DNA of 59,103 bases from Treponema sp. Its GTDB lineage: Bacteria; Spirochaetota; Spirochaetia; Treponematales; Breznakiellaceae. The stretch is from the NCBI GenBank assembly GCA_031282065.1, contig JAITEL010000115.1:1-59103 (forward strand). Direction: 5' to 3'. The notes under the pieces were generated by a model that saw nothing but the letters and a program-made list of their open reading frames with translations, made no database searches and was not told where the DNA came from. The first letter of the stretch is position 1; every line of letters begins with the position of its first letter. Positions 8,176 to 15,238 of the stretch are shown here, one piece after another. Position numbers and translations under genes: made by a program.

Positions 8176-9075
8176 ATGAGGCAGTATACAAAAGAGGGAA
8201 AACTCCTATGGGCCTTGGTACTCTCGGGAGGCGGGGCAAAGGGGCTGGCCCATGTGGGCATTCTGAAGGCACTCATGGAGCGGGGCTTCCCTGAGCCTTC
8301 TTTGGTGGTAGGGACCTCTATGGGGGCCATAGTCGGAGGCTTGTATGCCTGCGGTATACGCCCCGCTGAGCTGAGCCGCTTTGTCCTGGAAGACTTCGAT
8401 ATCACCGCCCACCTGGATAGTTTCGTGTTTAAGCTTAACGGCCCTGTAGGGAAGGTTTTTCAAACCGGTCAGATCCTGGGAAACCTCGCCACCCGGCGGG
8501 GGGTTGATTCAGGTCAGGGCCTGCTGAAGCTCTTTGAAGCACTTACCCAGGGAAAGACCTTTGCCCAAACGCAGATCCCCTTCCGCTGTAATGCGGTAGA
8601 CCTGGCTTCCGGGAGGGAACTGGTATTGAGTTCCGGCTCAGTGGCCCGGGCCATGCGGGCTTCCATGTCCTTTCCCGCGTTCTTTGAACCCTTGATTGAA
8701 GAGAAGGAAGGCGGGGCAAGCCAATACCTGGTGGACGGGGGCCTTGCAGACAACATGCCGGTGTATATCGCCCGGAACGCGGGCTTCAGGCGGGTCTTGG
8801 CGGTGGATGTGTACCATTTTAGGAGCGTCCCTCCTTCGGACTTGAAAACCGGACCTCATATCGTGTATCGATCTATTGAAGTAGCCATCAATCTGATGGA
8901 GCGCAAAAGGAGGGTCCCTGCGGATCTTACGTTGTATACCACCGATCAGACGAGTCCGTTTAATTTTTTCAGAAAGAAGGAACTCATAGCCTTGGGGGAG
9001 CAGGTGGTGAGGGAAAAGGAGTCCCAGATTCGGGCCTTTTTCTCCGGCAAGAAGCAAGAGCCCAGAGAGGAGTAA
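8176..9075 (+). CDS. patatin-like phospholipase
   Basis: 299 residues, about the length of bacterial RssA/YchK-type patatins. Oxyanion hole SGGGAKG at 17-23, nucleophile Ser48 in GTSMG, and the Asp of the dyad in VDGGLADNMPV near residue 183. No signal peptide, so probably cytoplasmic or membrane-peripheral. The expected activity is serine lipid acyl hydrolase; the physiological substrate is unknown. The ATG at 8176 has only a purine-rich stretch (GAGAGGGGATAGG) upstream. It stands alone on this strand, followed by a terminator-like structure. Confidence 0.88.
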   Translation: MRQYTKEGKLLWALVLSGGGAKGLAHVGILKALMERGFPEPSLVVGTSMGAIVGGLYACGIRPAELSRFVLEDFDITAHLDSFVFKLNGPVGKVFQTGQILGNLATRRGVDSGQGLLKLFEALTQGKTFAQTQIPFRCNAVDLASGRELVLSSGSVARAMRASMSFPAFFEPLIEEKEGGASQYLVDGGLADNMPVYIARNAGFRRVLAVDVYHFRSVPPSDLKTGPHIVYRSIEVAINLMERKRRVPADLTLYTTDQTSPFNFFRKKELIALGEQVVREKESQIRAFFSGKKQEPREE

Positions 9076-9140
9076 GATGCATCGACTGCATGAGCGTATC
9101 GAGACCCAGGTTAATGCCTGCCGGTACTGGTGAATCATAC

Positions 9141-9204
9141 GGGAGGAGCCAATCTTCCCTGCCGGGAAGCCCATCGGCCCGCGCCATTATGCGCCTCCTT
9201 TTTT
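9141..9204 (+). terminator. probable intrinsic terminator after patatin gene
   Basis: GGGAGG at 9141-9146 can pair with CCTCC at 9194-9198, enclosing a second hairpin (CTTCCC/GGGAAG, about 9154-9169). A run of T follows at 9198-9204. It lies about 65 nt after the patatin stop. The large bulged stem makes it a moderate prediction. Confidence 0.5.
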
Positions 9205-9278
9205 ATGGTTTATTTGTACTTTTATGCTCTATTTTTTACGCCCCCTGTCAAAGGATGACTCCTTGAATCTTTTTTTAA

Positions 9279-9509
9279 GACATCACCGGAACTTCGGGAG
9301 ATGACTCCGGAACTTCGGGAGATAGCTCTGGAACTCCGGGAGACATCACCGGAACCATGGGAGATGACTCAGGAACTTCGGGAGACATCACCGTAACTCC
9401 GGGAGATGACTCCTGAACTCCGGGAGATGACTCCGAAACTCAGGGAGACATCACCGGAACTTCACGAGACATCACCGGAACTCCAGGAGATGACTCCGGA
9501 ACTCCGGGA
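9279..9509. repeat. 21-nt tandem repeat, 11 degenerate copies
   Basis: Eleven head-to-tail units of exactly 21 nt, for example GACATCACCGGAACTTCGGGA and variants beginning GATGACTCC. The core ending in GGAACTYCGGGA is the best conserved part. No spacers, no coding signature and no flanking insertion-sequence ends. The reverse complement resembles the repeat at 34192-34375, also 21 nt, so both belong to one family. It sits between the patatin gene and the convergent oxidoreductase gene. Confidence 0.9.
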
Positions 9510-9596
9510 GCAGAACCTCCGTGTGGAAATGCGGGTGCTATGGGGCGAATTGCGGTGGGAAACCCAGGAAACCAGCGGACGGTGAACCCGCCGCGT

Positions 9597-10568
9597 CTAG
9601 AGCTCGTGTGGTGCAAACCGGGCAATCAGGCCGGGTTCTCTCATCAAAGCCCGCGCCATGCCAAAGTACGCAATAGACGTCGTATGGAGTATGGCGGTCA
9701 TCTCATGCACATCCTTATTCCCGCCGGTCATGATAATGTTCGTGTCATTCTCCGCGGCTATGCGTGCCGCTTCCTGTTTATAAAAGGAGCTTGCTTCCGG
9801 TGAAAACCGCTGCCAGGGGCCGCTGGTTTCGATTGCGTCAATCCCTTTGCCGGTTAATACCCTGCAGAGATATAACACATCCTCAAAGGACACGCCCTCT
9901 TCAAACCCGTCGGTAACGTTTATTTTTATCAAGACCGGAAAGTCATCCCCCACCGCCTCGCGTATGGTTTCATAGGTTTCCACAAGCATCCTGGCTCTGT
10001 TTTGCACAGACCCGCCGTAGCCATCGGTTCTGCGATTATAATAGGGGGTCATAAATTGACTGAGCAAAAATCCGTGCGCGCCGTGTATTTCAATGCCGTC
10101 ATATCCGGCTTGTTTTGCCCGCAGGGCCGCCTGGGCAAACTTGTTTTGTATGTGTTTTATCTGGGCGATGCTTATTTCCTGAGGCAGTACCTTGCTCGTT
10201 ACATGCTCCACCGCGCTGGGCGCAAGAATCGTCATACCCCTTGCATCACCCATAACATAGGAGCCCACATACACCAGCTGTAAAATGATGTTTGTATCAT
10301 GCTCATGAACCGCCTGGGTGAGGGTTTTATGCCCCTGACAGAATGAATCATGATAACAGGCCAACAGGGGAAAGGCTTGCTCCGCTTCATCGACTAGGGT
10401 AAAACCCGTAATGAGGGTTCCCGCTCCTCCTTGGGCAAGTCTTGTATACAAGTGCACCATATCCTCATGGACCTGTCCATCGGCGGTCTTTTCAGCGACG
10501 GCGGCTCGAATAAAGCGGTTTTTTAAGGACATCGACCGTATGCGGGTCTTGTCAAATACGGTTTTCAT
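9597..10568 (-). CDS. NADH:flavin oxidoreductase, old yellow enzyme family
   Basis: 323 residues from the ATG at 10568, preceded on its strand by GGAG 8-10 nt upstream; frames extending further would run into the tRNA gene. FMN-binding TIM barrel of the OYE/YqjM/BaiH type: [17 protein letters not shown] near the start, the signature [32 protein letters not shown] mid-protein, and [10 protein letters not shown]. Lacks the C-terminal FeS/flavodoxin-like extension of 2,4-dienoyl-CoA reductases. Such enzymes reduce activated alkenes with NAD(P)H; the substrate cannot be read from sequence. Located downstream of tRNA-Leu, separated by a terminator. Confidence 0.88.
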   Translation of the reverse strand: [323 protein letters not shown]

Positions 10569-10600
10569 GGGTTTGCTCCGGGAAACTTCCTGGCTTGAAA

Positions 10601-10624
10601 TAAAAAACCCCCGATTGCCGGGGG
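10601..10624 (-). terminator. intrinsic terminator of tRNA-Leu
   Basis: On the minus strand, CCCCCG at 10624-10619 pairs with CGGGGG at 10613-10608, followed by a T run (10607-10601). It starts only 4 nt past the tRNA 3' end, and lies upstream of the oxidoreductase start. Confidence 0.85.
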
Positions 10625-10627
10625 TTT

Positions 10628-10710
10628 GCCCAGAGGGGGACTTGAACCCCCAAGCCCGCAAAGGCACTGGTACCTGAAACCAGCGTGTCTGCCAATTTCA
10701 CCATCTGGGC
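10628..10710 (-). tRNA. tRNA-Leu, anticodon CAG
   Basis: An 83-nt cloverleaf on the minus strand. Acceptor GCCCAGA pairs with TCTGGGC; the anticodon stem CTGGT/ACCAG encloses TTCAGGT, giving anticodon CAG; a variable arm of class II length (TGCCTTTGCGGGCT) follows; the T loop is GGTTCAAGTCC. No CCA is encoded. The type II variable arm supports leucine identity. Confidence 0.95.
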
Positions 10711-10720
10711 GACTAGAACT

Positions 10721-10750
10721 AGTATACGAATTGCGCCGGGGATACGTCAA
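10721..10750 (-). promoter_or_regulatory. promoter of tRNA-Leu
   Basis: On the minus strand TTGACG (10750-10745) and TATACT (10726-10721) are 18 nt apart. The expected start (about 10714) is a few bases before the mature tRNA 5' end. Confidence 0.75.
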
Positions 10751-10787
10751 CTAGCCTGTCCCCTCTTTCTATCGTTTCCCGGAACGA

Positions 10788-11492
10788 TTAGGAAATGGCG
10801 GCTTCCAAAGCCACCTCGATCATCCGGGTAAAAGCGCTCTGCCGTTCCTCGCTGCTGGTCTGCTCATGGCTTATGAGGCTGTCCGAGATGGTCAGCACGG
10901 TGAGGGCTTCCCGCCGGTATTTCGCCGCCAAGGTATAGAGTTCGGCACATTCCATCTCCATGGCCAGACAGCCGTATTGGGCCCAGAGCTTCCATTCCTC
11001 AGGGTCTTCGAGGTAAAACCGGTCCGAAGACACCACCGTGCCCACCTTGGCCTGCCAGCCCCGGGAAAGCGCCGCATCATAGGCGCTTTGAAGCAAACTA
11101 AAGGACGCAGCAGGGGCAAAACTTCTTCCCCCAAAACGGATCCGGTTCATCCCTGAATCCGTAGCCGCTGCCAGGGCTATCACCAGGTCCCGCAGCTTCA
11201 GGTCCTCCTGGATAGCTCCGGCAGTCCCGATGCGTATGGCCCGCATTACTCCAAAGTCTTGGAATAATTCATTGACATAGATGGATAGGGAAGGCATCCC
11301 CATCCCCGTCCCTTGAACCGATACCGGCCTGCCCCGGTACAGGCCGGTATAGCCGAACATGTTCCGAACCTGGTTGTACTGACGGGGCTCCTTAAGGAAG
11401 GTCTGGGCGACGAATTGAGCCCGCAAGGGATCCCCCGGGAGTAAGACCGCCGGGGCAATATCCCCCGGCTGGGCCGCAATATGAATAGACAT
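10788..11492 (-). CDS. deoD: purine-nucleoside phosphorylase, DeoD type
   Basis: About 234 residues. Starts at the ATG at 11492, with AGGAG five nt upstream; a GTG one codon earlier is less likely. Family motifs: PGDPLRA near the N-terminus (phosphate binding), [26 protein letters not shown], the MEMECAELY segment and ISDSL with the catalytic Asp. Hexameric DeoD proteins cleave purine (deoxy)nucleosides with phosphate to base and pentose-1-phosphate in nucleoside salvage. Forty-eight nt downstream of metA on the same strand, so perhaps co-transcribed, though function is unrelated. Confidence 0.9.
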   Translation of the reverse strand: MSIHIAAQPGDIAPAVLLPGDPLRAQFVAQTFLKEPRQYNQVRNMFGYTGLYRGRPVSVQGTGMGMPSLSIYVNELFQDFGVMRAIRIGTAGAIQEDLKLRDLVIALAAATDSGMNRIRFGGRSFAPAASFSLLQSAYDAALSRGWQAKVGTVVSSDRFYLEDPEEWKLWAQYGCLAMEMECAELYTLAAKYRREALTVLTISDSLISHEQTSSEERQSAFTRMIEVALEAAIS

Positions 11493-11540
11493 CACATCTC
11501 CTTTTTATAAACATAGCCTATGGCATGAGGCTTTGTCAGC

Positions 11541-12452
11541 TTAGAGTTCCTTGAGATCATAGGGGGTCTCTTGGTAGACAAAATTAAGCCAGTTGGAGAA
11601 AAACAGGTGCGCATGAGCCCGCCAGCGGACCATCGGCGTCTTGGAGGGATCATCCTCTGGGTAATAGTTCTTGGGCACTGCTATAGGAAGGCCCCGGCTT
11701 AAATCCCGGCGGTATTCCCGGTCTAAGGTCAGGGGATCGTATTCCAGGTGCCCGGTAACGTATATTTCCCTGCCTTGCCGGGCAGTAATGATAAAGGCCC
11801 CTCCCTCCTTGCTTTCGGCCTGGATGCTCAGGGCCGGCGTCGTAGCAATGGCCTTTTGGTCGCTCTCCGTATGCCGGGACTGAGGGGCCAGGAATTCATC
11901 GTCAAAGCCGTGGAAGAGGATCATCCGCCGTTCATGCACTTTATGGGGAAAGATGCCGAAGAGTTTTTGGCCCAGGTTCCGCTTGGGGATACCGTAGCGG
12001 TGATACAGCCCTGCTTGAGCGCCCCAGCAAATATGCAGGGTGGACCACACATTTTTTTCAGCATAATCCAATACGGTGCTCAGTTCTTTCCAGTAATCCA
12101 CTTTCTCAAAGGCCAGGGTCTCCACAGGAGCGCCGGTGATAATGAGGCCGTCAAAGCGTTCACTGATGATACACTCTGAATTGGTATAAAACCGTTCCAG
12201 ATGACCCGGCGGGGCATTATGGGACTCGTGGCTTCCCATGCGCAGAAAGCTTATATCCACTTGCAAGGGACTATTACTGAGGAGCCTGAGTAATTGAATC
12301 TCCGTATCCAGGGTGGTGGGCATCAGATTGACAATGGCCACCTTCAGGGGCCTTATATCCTGATGCAAGGCCCGGACATCGGCCATAACAAAGATATTTT
12401 CCTCTTTGAGGGTGTCATAGGCAGGTAAGGTAATAGGAATCTTTATAGGCAT
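11541..12452 (-). CDS. metA: homoserine O-acyltransferase (MetA), probably acetyl-CoA dependent
   Basis: 303 residues of the MetA class I glutamine-amidotransferase-like fold: VNLMPTTLDTE, the catalytic Cys in HICWGAQAGLYH, and the late His/Glu in VTGHLEYDP. It acylates homoserine in methionine synthesis. The residue that sets acyl donor in this family (position about 111) is Glu here (ITGAPVETLAF). In published work on B. cereus MetA, Glu at this position means acetyl-CoA, whereas Gly (as in E. coli) means succinyl-CoA. The likely product is therefore O-acetylhomoserine despite the common 'succinyltransferase' name. No SAM riboswitch is evident upstream. Confidence 0.92.
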   Translation of the reverse strand: MPIKIPITLPAYDTLKEENIFVMADVRALHQDIRPLKVAIVNLMPTTLDTEIQLLRLLSNSPLQVDISFLRMGSHESHNAPPGHLERFYTNSECIISERFDGLIITGAPVETLAFEKVDYWKELSTVLDYAEKNVWSTLHICWGAQAGLYHRYGIPKRNLGQKLFGIFPHKVHERRMILFHGFDDEFLAPQSRHTESDQKAIATTPALSIQAESKEGGAFIITARQGREIYVTGHLEYDPLTLDREYRRDLSRGLPIAVPKNYYPEDDPSKTPMVRWRAHAHLFFSNWLNFVYQETPYDLKEL

Positions 12453-12950
12453 GAGGGTACTATGCTCAATTTGTGCGAAAAATACAAGATGCCAGCGGCT
12501 TTAATGCCCCCGACCGGCGGATTTTGGGGATTCTTCGGCCCTCCATAGCTCTATGGCCCCAGGGCAGCTAAACCGGTACGAAACCGGGCCTTCGCCGGTC
12601 CGCAGCCATATCCGTTTCCAGTTCCTGTTCACTTCCCGGACGGCGGCAACCAGCATCCTCGACCGCATCATGGCGGAATTGTGGGATGCCGGCCGGGATG
12701 AGGAAGACCCCCTCTTTCACCCGCCCGCTTCGAGTCTCTTAAACAGGCGGCACTCGAAACGAACCTCATAATCCTTGGCCACCGTCCATTCGTGTTCAAA
12801 CCACAGGATATCCCCACGAACCGCCTGTGCTTGTGCCCTCCTTCACAAGACAGCTTGCAGGCGTGTAGACGGGCCAGCAGGAAGATCGTACACTAGAGTA
12901 GAGGTAATCATCGTATAGAACCGTTTGGAATAAAGAAAAAAGTACTTTAA
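12453..12950. other. intergenic region with possible gene remnant
   Basis: About 500 nt. On the minus strand around 12730-12830 one frame reads VRGDILWFEHEWTVAKDYEV and ends soon after at a stop. It looks coding-like but has no start, no partner frame and no recognised family, so it may be a decayed fragment. Nothing else is seen until the promoter of the HPt gene. Confidence 0.35.
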
Positions 12951-12986
12951 ATGCCTTTTAAGTATAATTGTATGGGGGATACTGCT

Positions 12987-13355
12987 ATGGCAGACACGAT
13001 GAGGGAAATCGGCGAACAGGGGATTGTCTATATTAACGTCGAAGAAGGGCTGAAGCGGGTGATGCACAATAAAACTCTTTACGTCAAACTGCTGCATAAG
13101 CTGAAGGCAGATACCCATTTTACGGCTCTTAGCGTTGCACTCCAAGCCAAAGATTACGAAAGCGCTCAGAGCGCGGCTCATGCCATCAAAGGCATGGCTG
13201 CGAACCTCTCCTTAACAGAACTCTTCACCCAGGCCCTGCAATTGGAAGGGCACCTTAAAAACCGCATCCTGGCGGATGATTCCCTGGAAAGCATTACTCG
13301 CTGTTATGAGCAAACCCTCATAAGTATTGATAAGGTCCTTGAGCAATATGGGTAA
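12987..13355 (+). CDS. HPt-domain phosphotransfer protein
   Basis: 122 residues from ATG 12987. A TATAAT at 12963-12968 would start transcription near 12975, so earlier in-frame starts are unlikely; GGGGGA lies upstream of the ATG. The all-helical sequence contains the HPt signature SAAHAIKGMAANLSL with the phospho-accepting His. Its last 8 nt overlap the next gene, a receiver/HD-GYP protein, so the two probably form a phosphorelay pair. The donor histidine kinase is not in the window. Confidence 0.82.
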   Translation: MADTMREIGEQGIVYINVEEGLKRVMHNKTLYVKLLHKLKADTHFTALSVALQAKDYESAQSAAHAIKGMAANLSLTELFTQALQLEGHLKNRILADDSLESITRCYEQTLISIDKVLEQYG

Positions 13356-14415
13356 GTACAGGAAAAACAGCCCGGTTCCTACGGTTTTGGTGGTAGATGA
13401 CGTAGACATGAATGTGCTGATCCTGGAAGAGATACTGAAAGATGATTATACCGTCATTACCGCGGGAAATGGCTTAGAGGCGCTGGAGGTACTGTACAGG
13501 ACCCCTGTGCTTCCCAAGATCATCCTCCTGGATGTATTTATGCCGGAAATGAACGGCTACCAGATGCTGGAAGTCATGAAGGCTGATAAAACCTTCAAGC
13601 GTATACCGGTGATTTTCATTACCACCTCGGACTCGGAAAGCGAGGCCTTATCCGCAGGGGCGGTGGATTTTATTTCTAAGCCTTTCCTTCCTGAGATCGT
13701 GAAACTCAGGGTGAAGAACCAGATCGAGTTAAAGAACTATAGCGACAAGTTGGAAGTAATGGTGCAGGAAAAGACCGCGGAGGTTACGGCAACCTTGGAT
13801 AATATGCTCCAGACCATGGCCAACATCATTGAATACCGTAACCTGGAGTCGGGCAACCATGTAAAGCGGACCCAATTTTTCTCTAAAGCCCTGATCGATT
13901 ATCTTCTCGAATCATCTTCGGTGTATGCACAGGAGCTGCTGCGTCTTGAACCGGATAGTATCGTCAAGTCCGTGGCCCTCCACGATGTAGGCAAAATCGG
14001 CATTCCCGATAAGATCCTCCTCAAACCGGATAGATTCAATAAGGAAGAATTCGAGATTATGAAGACCCATACGATCATCGGTAAAAACATTATCGAATCG
14101 ATCTTAACCCATTCGGATACCATCTATTTAAAGCATTGCCGGGATATTTGTTACTGCCACCACGAGCGCTTTGATGGGAAAGGTTATCCCCGGGGCATTA
14201 AGGGCTATGATATACCCCTGTCCGCCCGGATCGTTTCTCTGGTTGATGTCTACGATGCCTTGGTATGTCCTCGGGTATATAAGATCGCCTTCCCCTATAC
14301 TGAGGCATACCGGATAATCAGTGAAGGCCGGGGAACCCAGTTTGATCCCCTGCTCACCGATGCAGTACTGCTCCTTAAGCATGTCTTTCAAGATATAAGC
14401 CAGCAAAATCAGTAA
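13348..14415 (+). CDS. response regulator with HD-GYP c-di-GMP phosphodiesterase domain
   Basis: 355 residues from ATG 13348, which lies within the end of the HPt gene. Receiver domain at about 10-130: VLVVDDVDMN acidic pocket, phosphoacceptor Asp in ILLDVFMPEMNGYQ, TTSD and the KPF lysine. A short coiled linker follows (about 135-160). The HD-GYP domain holds HDVGKIGIPD and HHERFDGKGYP, so metal ligands and the GYP motif are intact. Expected to hydrolyse cyclic di-GMP when phosphorylated, linking a phosphorelay to motility or surface behaviour. It ends 10 nt before the convergent tmRNA gene. Confidence 0.92.
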   Translation: MGKYRKNSPVPTVLVVDDVDMNVLILEEILKDDYTVITAGNGLEALEVLYRTPVLPKIILLDVFMPEMNGYQMLEVMKADKTFKRIPVIFITTSDSESEALSAGAVDFISKPFLPEIVKLRVKNQIELKNYSDKLEVMVQEKTAEVTATLDNMLQTMANIIEYRNLESGNHVKRTQFFSKALIDYLLESSSVYAQELLRLEPDSIVKSVALHDVGKIGIPDKILLKPDRFNKEEFEIMKTHTIIGKNIIESILTHSDTIYLKHCRDICYCHHERFDGKGYPRGIKGYDIPLSARIVSLVDVYDALVCPRVYKIAFPYTEAYRIISEGRGTQFDPLLTDAVLLLKHVFQDISQQNQ

Positions 14416-14424
14416 TACCGGCTA

Positions 14425-14771
14425 TGGAGGTGGCGGGAGTCGAACCCGCGTCCTGCTACGCGAAATACAGGCTACTACAGGTTTAGCCGCGGATCCAATT
14501 GTCGGGATGGGCTTGGCTTCGCGGCATGCGGCTCATCCTTATTCCAGATTAGTCTTATCGCACGTCGTCCGGAAACAACGTTTGACCAGCCTTGGTTGCG
14601 ACGGAAAGGCGATCCCTCAAGGCGGCGGGATCGATTTCCGCGTTCCGCTGTTTACGCAGCGAGAGCGTAATTGTCGTAATCGGCAATTAAATGACTGCCG
14701 AATATTAGGAGCTCGGCACTCCACCTGCAACCTGCACCCCGAACCGTACCAGTCGAAACCGGTGCACCCCC
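14425..14771 (-). ncRNA. ssrA: transfer-messenger RNA (ssrA)
   Basis: About 347 nt on the minus strand. The 5' end GGGGGTGCACC and 3' end GGTTCGACTCCCGCCACCTCC form the alanyl-tRNA-like acceptor and T arm; GUUUCGACU near the 5' end matches the tmRNA D-loop region. The tag frame (14684 down to 14652) encodes ADYDNYALAA then TAA, with the usual ALAA proteolysis signal. CCA is not encoded. A TATAAT box at 14783-14778 sits 7 nt upstream of the 5' end. Rescues stalled ribosomes together with SmpB. Confidence 0.95.
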
Positions 14772-14870
14772 AGACACATTATACATAAGATAATTATAAA
14801 GGCAGGAATGGGTCAAGCCCAGACTCGTAACCGTCCAGGGCGAGCGTATATAACAAGGAGTAAAACAAAG

Positions 14871-15116
14871 ATGTATCGTAGCAATAGACGTCCGGATGTC
14901 CGTATCAAAGAGCCGACCAGCTGGTCGACGCCCAAGCCGGTTATCGGTTTGTCCTTAAGGAACATGAGGAGAGGTATTCACCGCCGCCGGGCGTGGTCAT
15001 GGGGGCTAGAGAATCGTCTTCATTATGTGCGTGAGATGACGTATCGGAAGGATGGGGCAGGAATAAAGCGCTGGCCCTGGGTTACCGTGTCAAGGACCAA
15101 TAGAACTGTCGTATAA
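14871..15116 (+). CDS. small basic protein, unknown function
   Basis: 81 residues, start MYRSNRRPDVRIKEPTSW. AAGGAG lies about 10 nt before the ATG. The protein is very rich in Arg and Trp (MRRGIHRRRAWSWGLENR), has no membrane segment and no recognised domain. It lies between the divergent tmRNA promoter and the EF-G-like terminator. Basic composition suggests nucleic-acid or ribosome contact, but this is only composition. It could be spurious; the ribosome binding site is the main support. Confidence 0.45.
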   Translation: MYRSNRRPDVRIKEPTSWSTPKPVIGLSLRNMRRGIHRRRAWSWGLENRLHYVREMTYRKDGAGIKRWPWVTVSRTNRTVV

Positions 15117-15135
15117 GATACTGCTTCTCCAAGTA

Positions 15136-15168
15136 TAAAAAAGCCGTCCTGAGAAATTCCCGGACGGC
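15136..15168 (-). terminator. intrinsic terminator of EF-G-like gene
   Basis: On the minus strand GCCGTCC (15168-15162) pairs with GGACGGC (15149-15143) around a 12-nt loop and is followed by TTTTTTATA. It lies 70 nt past the EF-G-like stop. Confidence 0.88.
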
Positions 15169-15238
15169 AACCTCCTTGTTTGGGGCATTTTATATATGCC
15201 TAGAACAAGCTGATAAAATAGGCAGAGAAAGCTTTAGC

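Noticed and set aside
9440-9625. Minus-strand peptide through the 9.3-kb repeats
   Set aside because: Reading frame exists only because 21 is a multiple of 3; no start context, no domain.
14507-14788. Plus-strand protein opposite the tmRNA
   Set aside because: Fully within ssrA, whose structure and tag frame are clear.
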